Assembly: GCA_903897205.1 (NCBI GenBank)
Contig: CAIUAS010000149.1
Coordinates: 1-6,671 of the forward strand
From: an uncultured Gammaproteobacteria bacterium
GTDB taxonomy: Bacteria > Pseudomonadota > Gammaproteobacteria > CAIUAS01
Length of the DNA: 6,671 bases
Direction: 5' to 3'
Shown here piece by piece: positions 1-6,019 of the stretch (positions are counted from its first letter, which is position 1; every line of letters begins with the position of its first letter). Under the pieces are notes generated by a model. It ran no database searches, had not been told where the DNA came from, and saw only the letters and a list, made by a program, of their open reading frames with translations. The position numbers and the translations under genes are program-made.

Positions 1-1302
1 AATGCAAAAACGTGGCCCGATACTAAAAGGAATATAAGAATATTTGGTAATTTTGCTGGCGTTCTCTTCAGCAAAACGCTCGGGAATAAATTCTTCGGCT
101 TTGTCCCATAAATTATTTAGCCGATGCGTAATGTAAGGTGAAACAATCACTAAATCACCTTTGTATACGGGGATATTATTTAATTTAAAAGCTTGGCTAA
201 CTTCGCGTGTAGGAAATAACGGAGAAGGTGGGTAAAGCCGCAAAGTTTCCTTAATAACCATGTCGAGATATTCTATTTTATCTAGCGCTTCCATGGTTGG
301 TGTTTGTCCTTGTAAGTGCTGTTGCAGTTGCTCGCGTAATTTTTGTTCTTTATCTGGATTTGCAAATAACAATTTTATGATAAATTCAAAAGTAGCCACT
401 GTAGTTAACACGCCGGCGGCTAGCAAAAAAGCACTATCGCCAAAAATATCATTAGTGTCAGCGCATTTCTCGCTAGCATCTTTAGGGCTATTTAATTCCC
501 AAAATTTTTGTAATAAGTTATCGGTATGTTTAATATTGCTGAGATGAGGGCACAAATATACCTGCTGATATCTAGCACGCATTTCAATTTTTAATTTTTC
601 AAGATTGTTAGCGCCTTTCGGAAATAACCATTTTGCAAATAAAGGTGGCAGCATCCATTTGAATAAGCTGCGGAATTCAAATACTTGTTCGGTGACATCA
701 GCAAGATAACTGGCGGTATCAGACAAATGGTCTAATGAATTATTGGCTTTATATGAGTTTTCGGTGCGGCCTAATAAAGTTGAGGTAACAATATCAATAA
801 CAAAATTATAGAAAAATGTTCTCAGATTAATAGTTTTGGTGGGGTGCGCCTGTAACTGCTGCAAATAAAAACCAATGATTTGGTTCATGGGCGATTCAAG
901 TTGTTTCAACGATGAGCCATGATACATTGCATTGTGACATAATTCTCTTTTTTCCCGCCAGACTTCTTTTACATCGGTAAACATAGTGGTGCCAGCAAAT
1001 TTTTCCAACAATGGCATGCCTAGCGATAAATTCTGGGCGTTTTTGACTTTGAATTGATAGATATCTTCTGGTTTTGTAATTAACAACGAGAGTTTATTGC
1101 CGATCCAGTAATAACACATGCCGGATGGATGGTTAACAGCTAATTCTCCCGCTTTGATTAAGTTGTCCATTACCCCATTATCCCGAAACATATGAGGCAA
1201 CCTGCCGAGAATAGGGTTCCCTGTTAAACGAGGAATGTTCGGATATCTTAGCCCAGTGATCAATGAAATAAGCGAAGGAGACTGCTTGATAGTATTATCC
1301 AT
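1..1302 (-). CDS. Cytochrome P450, C-terminus cut by window edge
   Basis: Haem-thiolate monooxygenase, predicted soluble and cytoplasmic; substrate unknown. The reading frame is open from ATG at 1302-1300 to the edge (434 residues). Seen in order: a proline-rich N-terminus (about 20-40), an I-helix AGVLTT at 296-301, the K-helix ExxR pair E352/R355 (KETLRLYPP), PERF at 407-410, and the haem loop FSIGPRFCI at 426-434 with ligand Cys433. This motif order defines the family. The next conserved glycine and the last few dozen residues lie outside the window. There is no signal peptide or membrane anchor. The start is fixed: upstream codons back to a stop contain no other ATG, GTG or TTG, and AAGGA lies 11 nt before the ATG. 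The usual acidic residue before the I-helix threonine pair is Leu299. Same strand as the coiled-coil gene, 120 bp away, so co-transcription is possible. Redox partners are not in the window. Confidence 0.96.
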   Translation of the reverse strand, partial: MDNTIKQSPSLISLITGLRYPNIPRLTGNPILGRLPHMFRDNGVMDNLIKAGELAVNHPSGMCYYWIGNKLSLLITKPEDIYQFKVKNAQNLSLGMPLLEKFAGTTMFTDVKEVWREKRELCHNAMYHGSSLKQLESPMNQIIGFYLQQLQAHPTKTINLRTFFYNFVIDIVTSTLLGRTENSYKANNSLDHLSDTASYLADVTEQVFEFRSLFKWMLPPLFAKWLFPKGANNLEKLKIEMRARYQQVYLCPHLSNIKHTDNLLQKFWELNSPKDASEKCADTNDIFGDSAFLLAAGVLTTVATFEFIIKLLFANPDKEQKLREQLQQHLQGQTPTMEALDKIEYLDMVIKETLRLYPPSPLFPTREVSQAFKLNNIPVYKGDLVIVSPYITHRLNNLWDKAEEFIPERFAEENASKITKYSYIPFSIGPRFCI

Positions 1303-1355
1303 ATTATTATTTGTCCTTGGTAGAATTGATTTGTCCAGTAAATGACTAGTCGTCT

Positions 1356-1381
1356 ATTATGCCACTTTTAACATTATGCCA
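1356..1381. repeat. Direct repeat ATTATGCCA in the P450 leader
   Basis: ATTATGCCA occurs at 1356-1364 and again at 1373-1381, a 17-bp period. The second copy overlaps the left arm of the inverted repeat at 1377-1397. On the minus strand each copy presents a CATAAT hexamer that resembles a -10 element, but I see no well-placed -35 for either. The repeat could be an operator or a promoter fragment of the P450 gene, or coincidence. Confidence 0.4.
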
Positions 1382-1397
1382 TGAAAAGTTCATGGCA
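1377..1397. repeat. Perfect 9-bp inverted repeat between coiled-coil gene and P450 gene
   Basis: TGCCATGAA and TTCATGGCA form a perfect 9-bp stem with a 3-nt loop (AAG). It lies 26 bp beyond the stop of the 642-residue gene and 75 bp before the P450 start. Neither side carries a run of T in the reading direction, so it is not a standard intrinsic terminator. It may be an operator, a 3'-end stabilising hairpin or a weak terminator. Confidence 0.55.
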
Positions 1398-1422
1398 AAA
1401 ATATTAATCTCTGGGTGTGTGA

Positions 1423-3351
1423 TTAACATGAAGCTGAAAGCGTGGGGTTATTATATTGAGCAGAACGGATTAGGGTTAGTATTTTGTTTTCGAGTGCTGG
1501 TGGCGCAGGAGCGGTCTTGGAAGCACCAAATAGAGTCTGGGAAGAACTATGCGTGTTCGGTACAGAACTCTGATAATGTAAAGCAATGGAGTGCCCTTCA
1601 TGCGGAATTTTATTTTTTATCCAGTCGGCGAAAGTGTTTGAGTAGTGTGTGACAAAGACATTGATAGCACCATCATTCTCTTTAATTAAAAAACTAGCGT
1701 TTGCTTTTATTTCTGTGCTGTTTTTCGCTGTATTTTTCAAGTTATATTCACAATGAAACTCTAAGGCGTTTTCAGTAGGGCTTTTATTAAGCCGTCCAGT
1801 GGTTTGCATAACGCCGGATTCATCGATTTGATAATTTTTTATTGTTTCTCCTAAGCCTTTTTGTTCTTTTATTAGTTCATATGGGAAGATGGCTAACGAA
1901 TCAACATTAATATAGTCTTTAATAAAAGCAAGCATAGTGTGCGTTAAAGTCAGGGCTTGAGTGAAATAAGCATCAACTCGTTCTCGATAGCCAGAGTCCG
2001 ATGAATTGCCACATGAACGTTCAAGTGTGCGATGAGAAGTTGGGAGCTGTATTTGTGATGCGCTTCGATAAAACTCATGGTGCAAATCACGCGGTTTGAT
2101 TTTAGCATCATCTATTTGTTGTTTTCTGCGAGCGATGGTTTTTTGAAGTTGTGCGTTGATATGGTTTTGATTTTCAGCTAAAAAAACTAGCTGATCTTTC
2201 TCTGTATTCAGCGTGGCTAAGTTTTGACGGATGTCTTTTTTTGCAGTTTTTTTTGCGGAAACCCTCTCTGATAAATCTTCTTTGTTCTTACGTAAAGAAG
2301 CTACTTTTGTCTGTAGCTTGTCTTTTCTGTCGCACATTTCAGGTTGTTTTTTGGCGGTTTCATAACAGCTTTGCTGATGTTCCAGTATTGTTTTTTCAGT
2401 GTTTATTTTTTGTTGACTAAGCTGATGTTGCTTAAGCTCTGTTTCATCAAGAAAGGGAGTTAGCAATTGGCGGCCAATTCTTTGCAAGAGAGAAGGCTTA
2501 GCATGAGTGAACATTGATTTAATGAGATTGTCACTGGGCGCAGCAATTTTTCTTGCAAGCCAATTTTTTAAGGGCGGAAGCGTATTGAGGGTGTTTTCGC
2601 ATTGTTTTATTTTGGTTTTTAACGAATCAATTTCAGTGTCGTAGCGATCGTCCCAAATACCTGCTTCCTTTTTAGTTTTCGATAATTTCCCTTCGTTTTT
2701 TTGTAGGTTTGCTTCGGTACCTTCAATTTCTAAATTAATTTCTTCTAAGGCACTCTTAACTTTTTCCAAAGCTTCTTGTTTACTTTCTATAGCAATAGTT
2801 AGCTGATTTATTTTTGATTTAATAGTTTCAGTGGAAACATGATGAAAAATTATGCTAGTGACATCGGTTGATGAAGTTGCTGCCGGTTGCTTGTTGGCAT
2901 TTTCTAGATAAGCAATTGCTTTCGTATGATAAATATCCTTGGGCTCCTTAGTGTCAGTAAGAAGAAGTTGGATGTCAGAATCAATGACGGAGTTTTTACG
3001 GTAAAAATAATCAACCAACTTATTATGATGAGCTTTAATGGCGGACGGTGTTATTATTGTGTTACTTTTTTCGAAATATTTTTCCGTTTCAGACAGAATT
3101 TGTTCATAACTCAGCGAGAATTCCCGCTGGAGTTTTGTGATGCAAACGATAGTTGCTAAAAGATAAGTGGCGGTTACCTGCTCATCGGCGCGCCAAATTT
3201 TTTTATTTAATTCAAGCTTGCTGAATATATCAGCGCTGTTTAGCTGGTGTGCTTCAACAATAAAGCAAGCCAAATCGCTAATGATAGGTAATATTTTCAG
3301 GCGTTCTTCGGGCGTGGAAACGAATTCTTTTTGACTGTCTGCTGTTGACAT
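1423..3351 (-). CDS. Large coiled-coil protein of unknown function
   Basis: 642 residues; I do not recognise the family. A helical N-terminal region (about 15-120) is followed by two long, charged, heptad-rich coiled-coil stretches at about 174-258 and 303-417. A short proline-containing segment (259-300, with LPPLKNWLARKIAAP) separates them and may act as a hinge. The C-terminal part (about 421-600) looks globular with alternating hydrophobic positions, and the tail is rich in Ser, Pro and Ala (about 596-642, ending SASC). There is no signal peptide, membrane segment or visible catalytic motif. The start at 3351 is supported by AAGGGA 7 nt upstream. Transcribed away from the exporter gene and towards the P450 gene. 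In Legionellales such orphan coiled-coil proteins are often type IV secretion effectors, but no secretion signal is evident to me, so that remains a guess. Structural or scaffold roles are equally open. Confidence 0.88.
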   Translation of the reverse strand: MSTADSQKEFVSTPEERLKILPIISDLACFIVEAHQLNSADIFSKLELNKKIWRADEQVTATYLLATIVCITKLQREFSLSYEQILSETEKYFEKSNTIITPSAIKAHHNKLVDYFYRKNSVIDSDIQLLLTDTKEPKDIYHTKAIAYLENANKQPAATSSTDVTSIIFHHVSTETIKSKINQLTIAIESKQEALEKVKSALEEINLEIEGTEANLQKNEGKLSKTKKEAGIWDDRYDTEIDSLKTKIKQCENTLNTLPPLKNWLARKIAAPSDNLIKSMFTHAKPSLLQRIGRQLLTPFLDETELKQHQLSQQKINTEKTILEHQQSCYETAKKQPEMCDRKDKLQTKVASLRKNKEDLSERVSAKKTAKKDIRQNLATLNTEKDQLVFLAENQNHINAQLQKTIARRKQQIDDAKIKPRDLHHEFYRSASQIQLPTSHRTLERSCGNSSDSGYRERVDAYFTQALTLTHTMLAFIKDYINVDSLAIFPYELIKEQKGLGETIKNYQIDESGVMQTTGRLNKSPTENALEFHCEYNLKNTAKNSTEIKANASFLIKENDGAINVFVTHYSNTFADWIKNKIPHEGHSIALHYQSSVPNTHSSSQTLFGASKTAPAPPALENKILTLIRSAQYNNPTLSASC

Positions 3352-3367
3352 AAGACCGTCCCTTATG
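3349..3367 (-). promoter_or_regulatory. Start-codon hairpin with ribosome binding site GGA in its loop
   Basis: On the minus strand, CATAAG and CTTATG form a perfect 6-bp stem, and the second arm contains the ATG of the coiled-coil gene. The 7-nt loop is GGACGGT. The ribosome binding site AAGGGA spans the stem-loop boundary, giving an ANGGA motif partly exposed in the loop. This is the type of site that CsrA/RsmA repressors bind over a ribosome binding site, and csrA lies in the same window. The structure is seen; regulation is inferred. Confidence 0.5.
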
Positions 3368-3393
3368 CTGTAGGCTGTTTTTATTCTCTGTCT

Positions 3394-3419
3394 ACAATAT
3401 AATCAATAATTTATATTGT
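3394..3419. repeat. AT-rich inverted repeat over the predicted promoter
   Basis: ACAATATAA (3394-3402) and TTATATTGT (3411-3419) are perfect 9-bp inverted copies separated by 8 bp. The arms cover the predicted -10 and most of the -35 of the coiled-coil gene, as an operator for a dimeric repressor would. It lies in the 191-bp gap between divergent genes and could affect both. Low sequence complexity weakens the case. Confidence 0.45.
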
Positions 3420-3422
3420 CTA
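3394..3422 (-). promoter_or_regulatory. Predicted sigma-70 promoter of the coiled-coil gene
   Basis: Minus-strand TAGACA (3422-3417, five of six matches to TTGACA), a 17-nt spacer, then TATTGT (3399-3394, four of six to TATAAT). Transcription would begin near 3387, giving a leader of roughly 36 nt that carries the start-codon hairpin. The surroundings are AT-rich, so chance matches are likely. Confidence 0.42.
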
Positions 3423-3542
3423 GTAAAAAGTTAAACTCTCTGTTTTTCAAGGGTGCATAGCGCTTTTATTGTTTCAATTCATATCGAGCGGCTAAAAAAT
3501 ATTAACTTTGCACTAACATAAAATTTAGGTAGGTATAATGAC

Positions 3543-4196
3543 ATGTTAAATCTTAGTTCTTCCAACCATCTGTTATTTTCTTTTTTAGTGATAGGCACTT
3601 TGCATTTTCTTGCTGTTATAAGTCCTGGCCCCGATTTTGCAATGGTTGTTAAAACCGCCTTAACCCAACCACGCAAACCCGCTATTTTTACGGCGCTAGG
3701 AATTGCTCTAGGCATTTTTGTGCATGTTAGTTATTGTATTTTGGGCTTGGCAATCATTATCACCAAATCATTACTCTTATTTAGTGCAATTAAATATTGC
3801 GGTGCCATTTATTTTATTTATCTAGGTGTGCAAGGATTGCGCGCTAAAGCGCCCGATACGCAATTAAATAATCCTATAAATACCGTTGCGCCTATTCGCA
3901 TTTTTACTGCATTAAAACGCGGCTTTTTATGTAACGTACTCAATCCTAAAGCGACTATGTTTTTCCTGGGATTATTCACCCTGGTGGTTAAGCCTGCTAC
4001 GCCACTCTCTATCCAAGTTTTATATGGTATTGAAATGGTTAGCATTACTTTTCTATGGTTTTCTGCGCTGGCTTTGATCATTACTCATCCTAGCGTTAAA
4101 ACAAAAATGGCGCGTTTTCAGTACTTTATTACTAAACTAATGGGAGTTTTGCTGTTATTATTTGGCGTTGAGTTGGCATTGTTGGAATATAAATAA
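3543..4196 (+). CDS. LysE/RhtB-family amino-acid exporter
   Basis: 217 residues, the normal length for this family of inner-membrane efflux proteins that export amino acids such as lysine, threonine or homoserine. About six hydrophobic segments are visible (roughly 11-33, 46-70, 78-97, 127-149, 159-181, 197-213). Family hallmarks are the SPGPDF motif at 27-32, the glycine-rich second segment (GIALGIF), and RGFLCNVLNPKA with the following FFLG (126-143), with a typical C-terminal helix. The start ATG is preceded by AGGT repeats 8 nt upstream. The stop abuts the lysC start (TAAATG), so the two are almost certainly one operon. This context favours export of an aspartate-family amino acid, but substrate cannot be read from the sequence. 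I see no convincing promoter upstream. Confidence 0.93.
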   Translation: MLNLSSSNHLLFSFLVIGTLHFLAVISPGPDFAMVVKTALTQPRKPAIFTALGIALGIFVHVSYCILGLAIIITKSLLLFSAIKYCGAIYFIYLGVQGLRAKAPDTQLNNPINTVAPIRIFTALKRGFLCNVLNPKATMFFLGLFTLVVKPATPLSIQVLYGIEMVSITFLWFSALALIITHPSVKTKMARFQYFITKLMGVLLLLFGVELALLEYK

Positions 4197-5417
4197 ATGG
4201 CATTGATTGTACAGAAATTTGGCGGCACTTCTGTGGGTAGTTTGGAGCGCATTCAACATATTGCTGAAAAAGTAGCTCAAACAAGGGCCCAAGGACATGA
4301 GGTCGTGGTCGTTGTTTCCGCAATGAGCGGCGAAACTGATCGCTTAATTGCTTTGGCAAGAGCGCTGGGCCCACATCCCGATCCGCGAGAATACGCTACG
4401 CTAGTAAGCACAGGTGAACAAGTATCCATGGCTTTAGTTGCCATGGCTTTACTCGCAAAAGGTTGTCAGGCGCGTTCCTATACAGGCGGGCAAGCCCGTA
4501 TTTGTACAGATAATCATCACAAAAAAGCACGGATTATGGGCATTGAAGCGGATGCTTTAAAAGCGGATCTTAAACAAGGTTTTGTGCCTGTCGTAGCCGG
4601 TTTTCAAGGCATAGCTGCCAATGGCGATATTACCACCTTAGGTCGAGGCGGATCGGATACTACAGCCGTAGCGCTCGCCGCAGCACTGGAGGCGGATGAA
4701 TGTCAAATCTATACCGATGTTGATGGCGTTTACACCACAGACCCCAGGATAGCGCCAGATGCCAGGCGTTTATCCGTTATTACCTTTGAAGAGATGCTAG
4801 AGTTAGCGAGTCTTGGGGCGAAAGTACTACAGATTCGCTCAGTTGAATTCGCTGGCAAATATAATGTTCCACTACGCGTTTTATCGAGTTTTCAAGAGGG
4901 GCCAGGTACATTGATTACATTTGAACAAGTTGGAATGGAAGCGCCAAAAGTTTCCGGAATTGCATTTAACCGAGATGAAGCTAAGGTTACCTTAATGGGA
5001 GTGCCGGACAAACCCGGTGTGGCTGCCCGCATATTAGAACCAGTAAGCAGCGGCGGTATTGATATCGATATGATTATCCAAAACGTTGCAGTAGAAGGTA
5101 TCATCGATTTTACCTTTACGGTACATAGAGATGATTATCAAAAAACATTAGAATTGCTTGCGAATGTTGCCCAGGAATTAGAGGCGAGAGCAGTTATTGG
5201 CGATAATAAAATTGCTAAGCTGTCGTTGGTGGGAGTTGGAATGCGCTCTCACGCAGGGATAGCCAGCACTATGTTCACGGTTCTTGGTAAAGAAGGAATT
5301 AACATCCAATTGATTTCTACCTCAGAAATAAAGATTTCCGTAGTTATTGATGAAAAATACCTTGAACTGGGAGTGCGCTCTTTGCATACAGCATTTGGTT
5401 TGGGGAAAGGAATTTAA
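4197..5417 (+). CDS. lysC: Aspartate kinase (aspartokinase), monofunctional
   Basis: Phosphorylates L-aspartate with ATP, the first committed step towards lysine (and diaminopimelate for the cell wall), threonine and methionine. 406 residues, usual for the monofunctional class. The kinase domain (about 1-245) shows KFGGTSV at 7-13, STGEQ at 71-75, TLGRGGSDTTAVAL at 147-160 and YTDVDGVYTTDPR at 172-184. Two ACT domains follow (about 263-336 and 343-403), including GVGMRSHAGIA and the STSEIKIS stretch at 374-381 where members of the family bind feedback amino acids, so allosteric inhibition is expected. No homoserine dehydrogenase domain follows. The ATG touches the exporter stop codon, with a weak GGAA 9 nt before it, which suggests translational coupling. 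In several gammaproteobacteria lysC sits between alaS and csrA; here an exporter takes the upstream position. Confidence 0.98.
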   Translation: MALIVQKFGGTSVGSLERIQHIAEKVAQTRAQGHEVVVVVSAMSGETDRLIALARALGPHPDPREYATLVSTGEQVSMALVAMALLAKGCQARSYTGGQARICTDNHHKKARIMGIEADALKADLKQGFVPVVAGFQGIAANGDITTLGRGGSDTTAVALAAALEADECQIYTDVDGVYTTDPRIAPDARRLSVITFEEMLELASLGAKVLQIRSVEFAGKYNVPLRVLSSFQEGPGTLITFEQVGMEAPKVSGIAFNRDEAKVTLMGVPDKPGVAARILEPVSSGGIDIDMIIQNVAVEGIIDFTFTVHRDDYQKTLELLANVAQELEARAVIGDNKIAKLSLVGVGMRSHAGIASTMFTVLGKEGINIQLISTSEIKISVVIDEKYLELGVRSLHTAFGLGKGI

Positions 5418-5467
5418 TAGTCTATTCTTTACGCTATTGTTGCTTTCCTGTGAAAAGGAGGCTGAAT

Positions 5468-5511
5468 ATACCTTTTAGGTATGAATCAAAAAAAAACTTA
5501 CTTTTTTTTTT
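5468..5511 (+). other. Small hairpin plus A9/T10 tract: possible lysC terminator or upstream element of csrA
   Basis: ATACC/GGTAT (5468-5472 and 5478-5482) can form a 5-bp hairpin. A run of 9 A (5488-5496), CTTAC and a run of 10 T (5502-5511) follow. The A and T runs could pair into an all-AU stem, too weak for a good terminator, though the T run could still help end lysC transcription. Its place just upstream of the PmrA box also fits a curved, UP-like element for the csrA promoter. I cannot decide between these. Confidence 0.35.
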
Positions 5512-5515
5512 AGTT

Positions 5516-5535
5516 CTTAATATTTCCTTAAGGTT
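5516..5535 (+). promoter_or_regulatory. PmrA-binding site (PmrA box) upstream of csrA
   Basis: CTTAAT, 5 nt, CTTAAG at 5516-5532 is an exact match to the enteric PmrA box YTTAAK-N5-YTTAAK. The Legionella/Coxiella form, two cTTAATatT copies 2 nt apart, matches nine of nine in the first copy and seven of nine in the second (5527-5535). The box ends about 12 bp before the -10 TATAAC, the spacing usual for activators of the OmpR/PhoP/PmrA type, and there is no good -35, which also fits an activated promoter. Direct control of csrA by PmrA has been described in Legionella pneumophila (from memory). Confidence 0.8.
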
Positions 5536-5547
5536 TGCCCGCTACAC

Positions 5548-5553
5548 TATAAC
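5548..5553 (+). promoter_or_regulatory. -10 element of the csrA promoter
   Basis: TATAAC matches five of six positions of the sigma-70 -10 consensus. The best -35 at a usable distance is poor (TTCCTT, 18-nt spacer), consistent with dependence on the PmrA box just upstream. Transcription would begin near 5560, leaving a leader of about 110 nt before csrA. Confidence 0.55.
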
Positions 5554-5606
5554 GTATATGCAGATCTACAAGGTGTATTTAGTTATTTGTTTTGTTGCTT
5601 AAACTC

Positions 5607-5662
5607 CAGGACAGTTTTTGATCTGCTGGTCTTGGAAGCCAGTAACGTAAGATATAAGGAGA
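5607..5662 (+). promoter_or_regulatory. csrA leader with three GGA motifs: likely CsrA autoregulation
   Basis: GGA occurs at 5609-5611, at 5634-5636 and within the ribosome binding site AAGGAG (5656-5661, 7 nt before the ATG). The middle GGA lies in the loop of a short hairpin whose arms are CTGG (5626-5629) and CCAG (5639-5642). Several GGA sites, one in a hairpin loop and one over the ribosome binding site, are how CsrA represses its own translation in other bacteria. Only the last site fits ANGGA fully. Confidence 0.5.
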
Positions 5663-5668
5663 AATGTA

Positions 5669-5887
5669 ATGCTTATTTTAACCCGACGTGTAAGTGAAGC
5701 GCTAATTATTGGTGATGATATTACAATCACCGTCTTAGGAATCAAAGGACACCAAGTTCGCCTTGGTATTAATGCTCCTAAAGAAGTTTCAGTGCATCGC
5801 GAAGAGATCTATCAGCGTATTCAACAGGAAAAGACTAAGTATCCTGGCGACGTGGATGGCGAAGAAGCTGAAGACGAGCAAGCTTAA
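5669..5887 (+). CDS. csrA: Carbon storage regulator CsrA (RsmA), RNA-binding translational regulator
   Basis: 72 residues. A homodimeric protein that binds GGA motifs in mRNA leaders and controls translation and stability; in Legionella it holds transmission traits and many effectors off during replication. The sequence follows the family from the first residue: MLILTRR (1-7, with the RNA-contacting L4 and R6/R7), IGDDITITVLGIKGHQVRLGINAPKEVSVHREEIYQRI, including the RNA-contacting R44. The tail (about 53-72) is acidic, a variable part of the family. Position 9 is Ser where Gly is common. AAGGAG lies 7 nt before the ATG. An ATG-TAA start-stop at 5664-5669 overlaps the start, but the conserved N-terminus fixes 5669. 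It has its own promoter region and a terminator right behind it, so it is probably monocistronic. Confidence 0.98.
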   Translation: MLILTRRVSEALIIGDDITITVLGIKGHQVRLGINAPKEVSVHREEIYQRIQQEKTKYPGDVDGEEAEDEQA

Positions 5888-5908
5888 GCCGAGAGTTAAA
5901 AATTAACG

Positions 5909-5940
5909 ATTATTTCCACTGAAACAGCGGAAATAATTTT
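5909..5940 (+). terminator. Intrinsic terminator of csrA
   Basis: A 13-bp stem (5909-5921 with 5925-5937) with a 3-nt loop AAA and one A-C mismatch at 5918/5928, followed by a short T run (5937-5940). It lies 21 bp after the csrA stop. On the minus strand the mismatch becomes a G-U pair and a T-rich stretch follows a few bases later, so it may work in both directions. Confidence 0.75.
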
Positions 5941-5985
5941 CTACGTTAATAATATGCAGCGCGAAAACCAAACATTTTTGCTTGC

Positions 5986-6019
5986 TATTAAGGGAAGAAT
6001 CCCGATTCTCCCCTTAATA
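5986..6019. repeat. Long hairpin between csrA and tRNA-Ser
   Basis: Arms 5986-6001 and 6004-6019 pair over 16 positions with one interruption (A5995 opposite C6010). The nominal 2-nt loop would open to about 4. No T run follows on either strand, so it is not a standard terminator. On the minus strand the interruption becomes a G-U pair, making an unbroken RNA stem. A second small hairpin (TGCTC/GAGCA, 6035-6047) lies next to it. Could be part of an unannotated small RNA or a decayed repeat; no protein gene lies here. Confidence 0.55.

Noticed and set aside
1359..1652. Plus-strand open frames opposite the coiled-coil gene (also 2926-3159) and opposite the P450 (260-547)
   Set aside because: Cysteine-rich or low-complexity translations without ribosome binding sites, lying wholly or mostly antisense to well-supported genes.
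3398..3403. Plus-strand TATAAT in the divergent gap as a promoter for the exporter operon
   Set aside because: No usable -35 at 16-18 nt, and it is part of the AT-rich palindrome. Possible but not supported.
3534..3539. Perfect TATAAT just before the exporter start
   Set aside because: It lies between the ribosome binding site and the ATG, so transcription would begin inside the gene; the nearest TTG-type -35 is 20 nt away. Judged a chance match.
3543..4200. Lysine riboswitch controlling lysC
   Set aside because: There is no untranslated space before lysC, and the leader of the exporter shows no lysine-riboswitch-like structure.
4197..5417. Internal start in lysC for a separate regulatory subunit, as in Bacillus aspartokinase II
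   Set aside because: The candidate Met247 has no properly spaced ribosome binding site.
5664..5669. ATG-TAA start-stop overlapping the csrA start (and a similar ATG ACA TGT TAA over the exporter start at 3538-3549)
   Set aside because: Only 2 nt from the ribosome binding site in the csrA case and trivially short; likely coincidence of AT-rich start regions.
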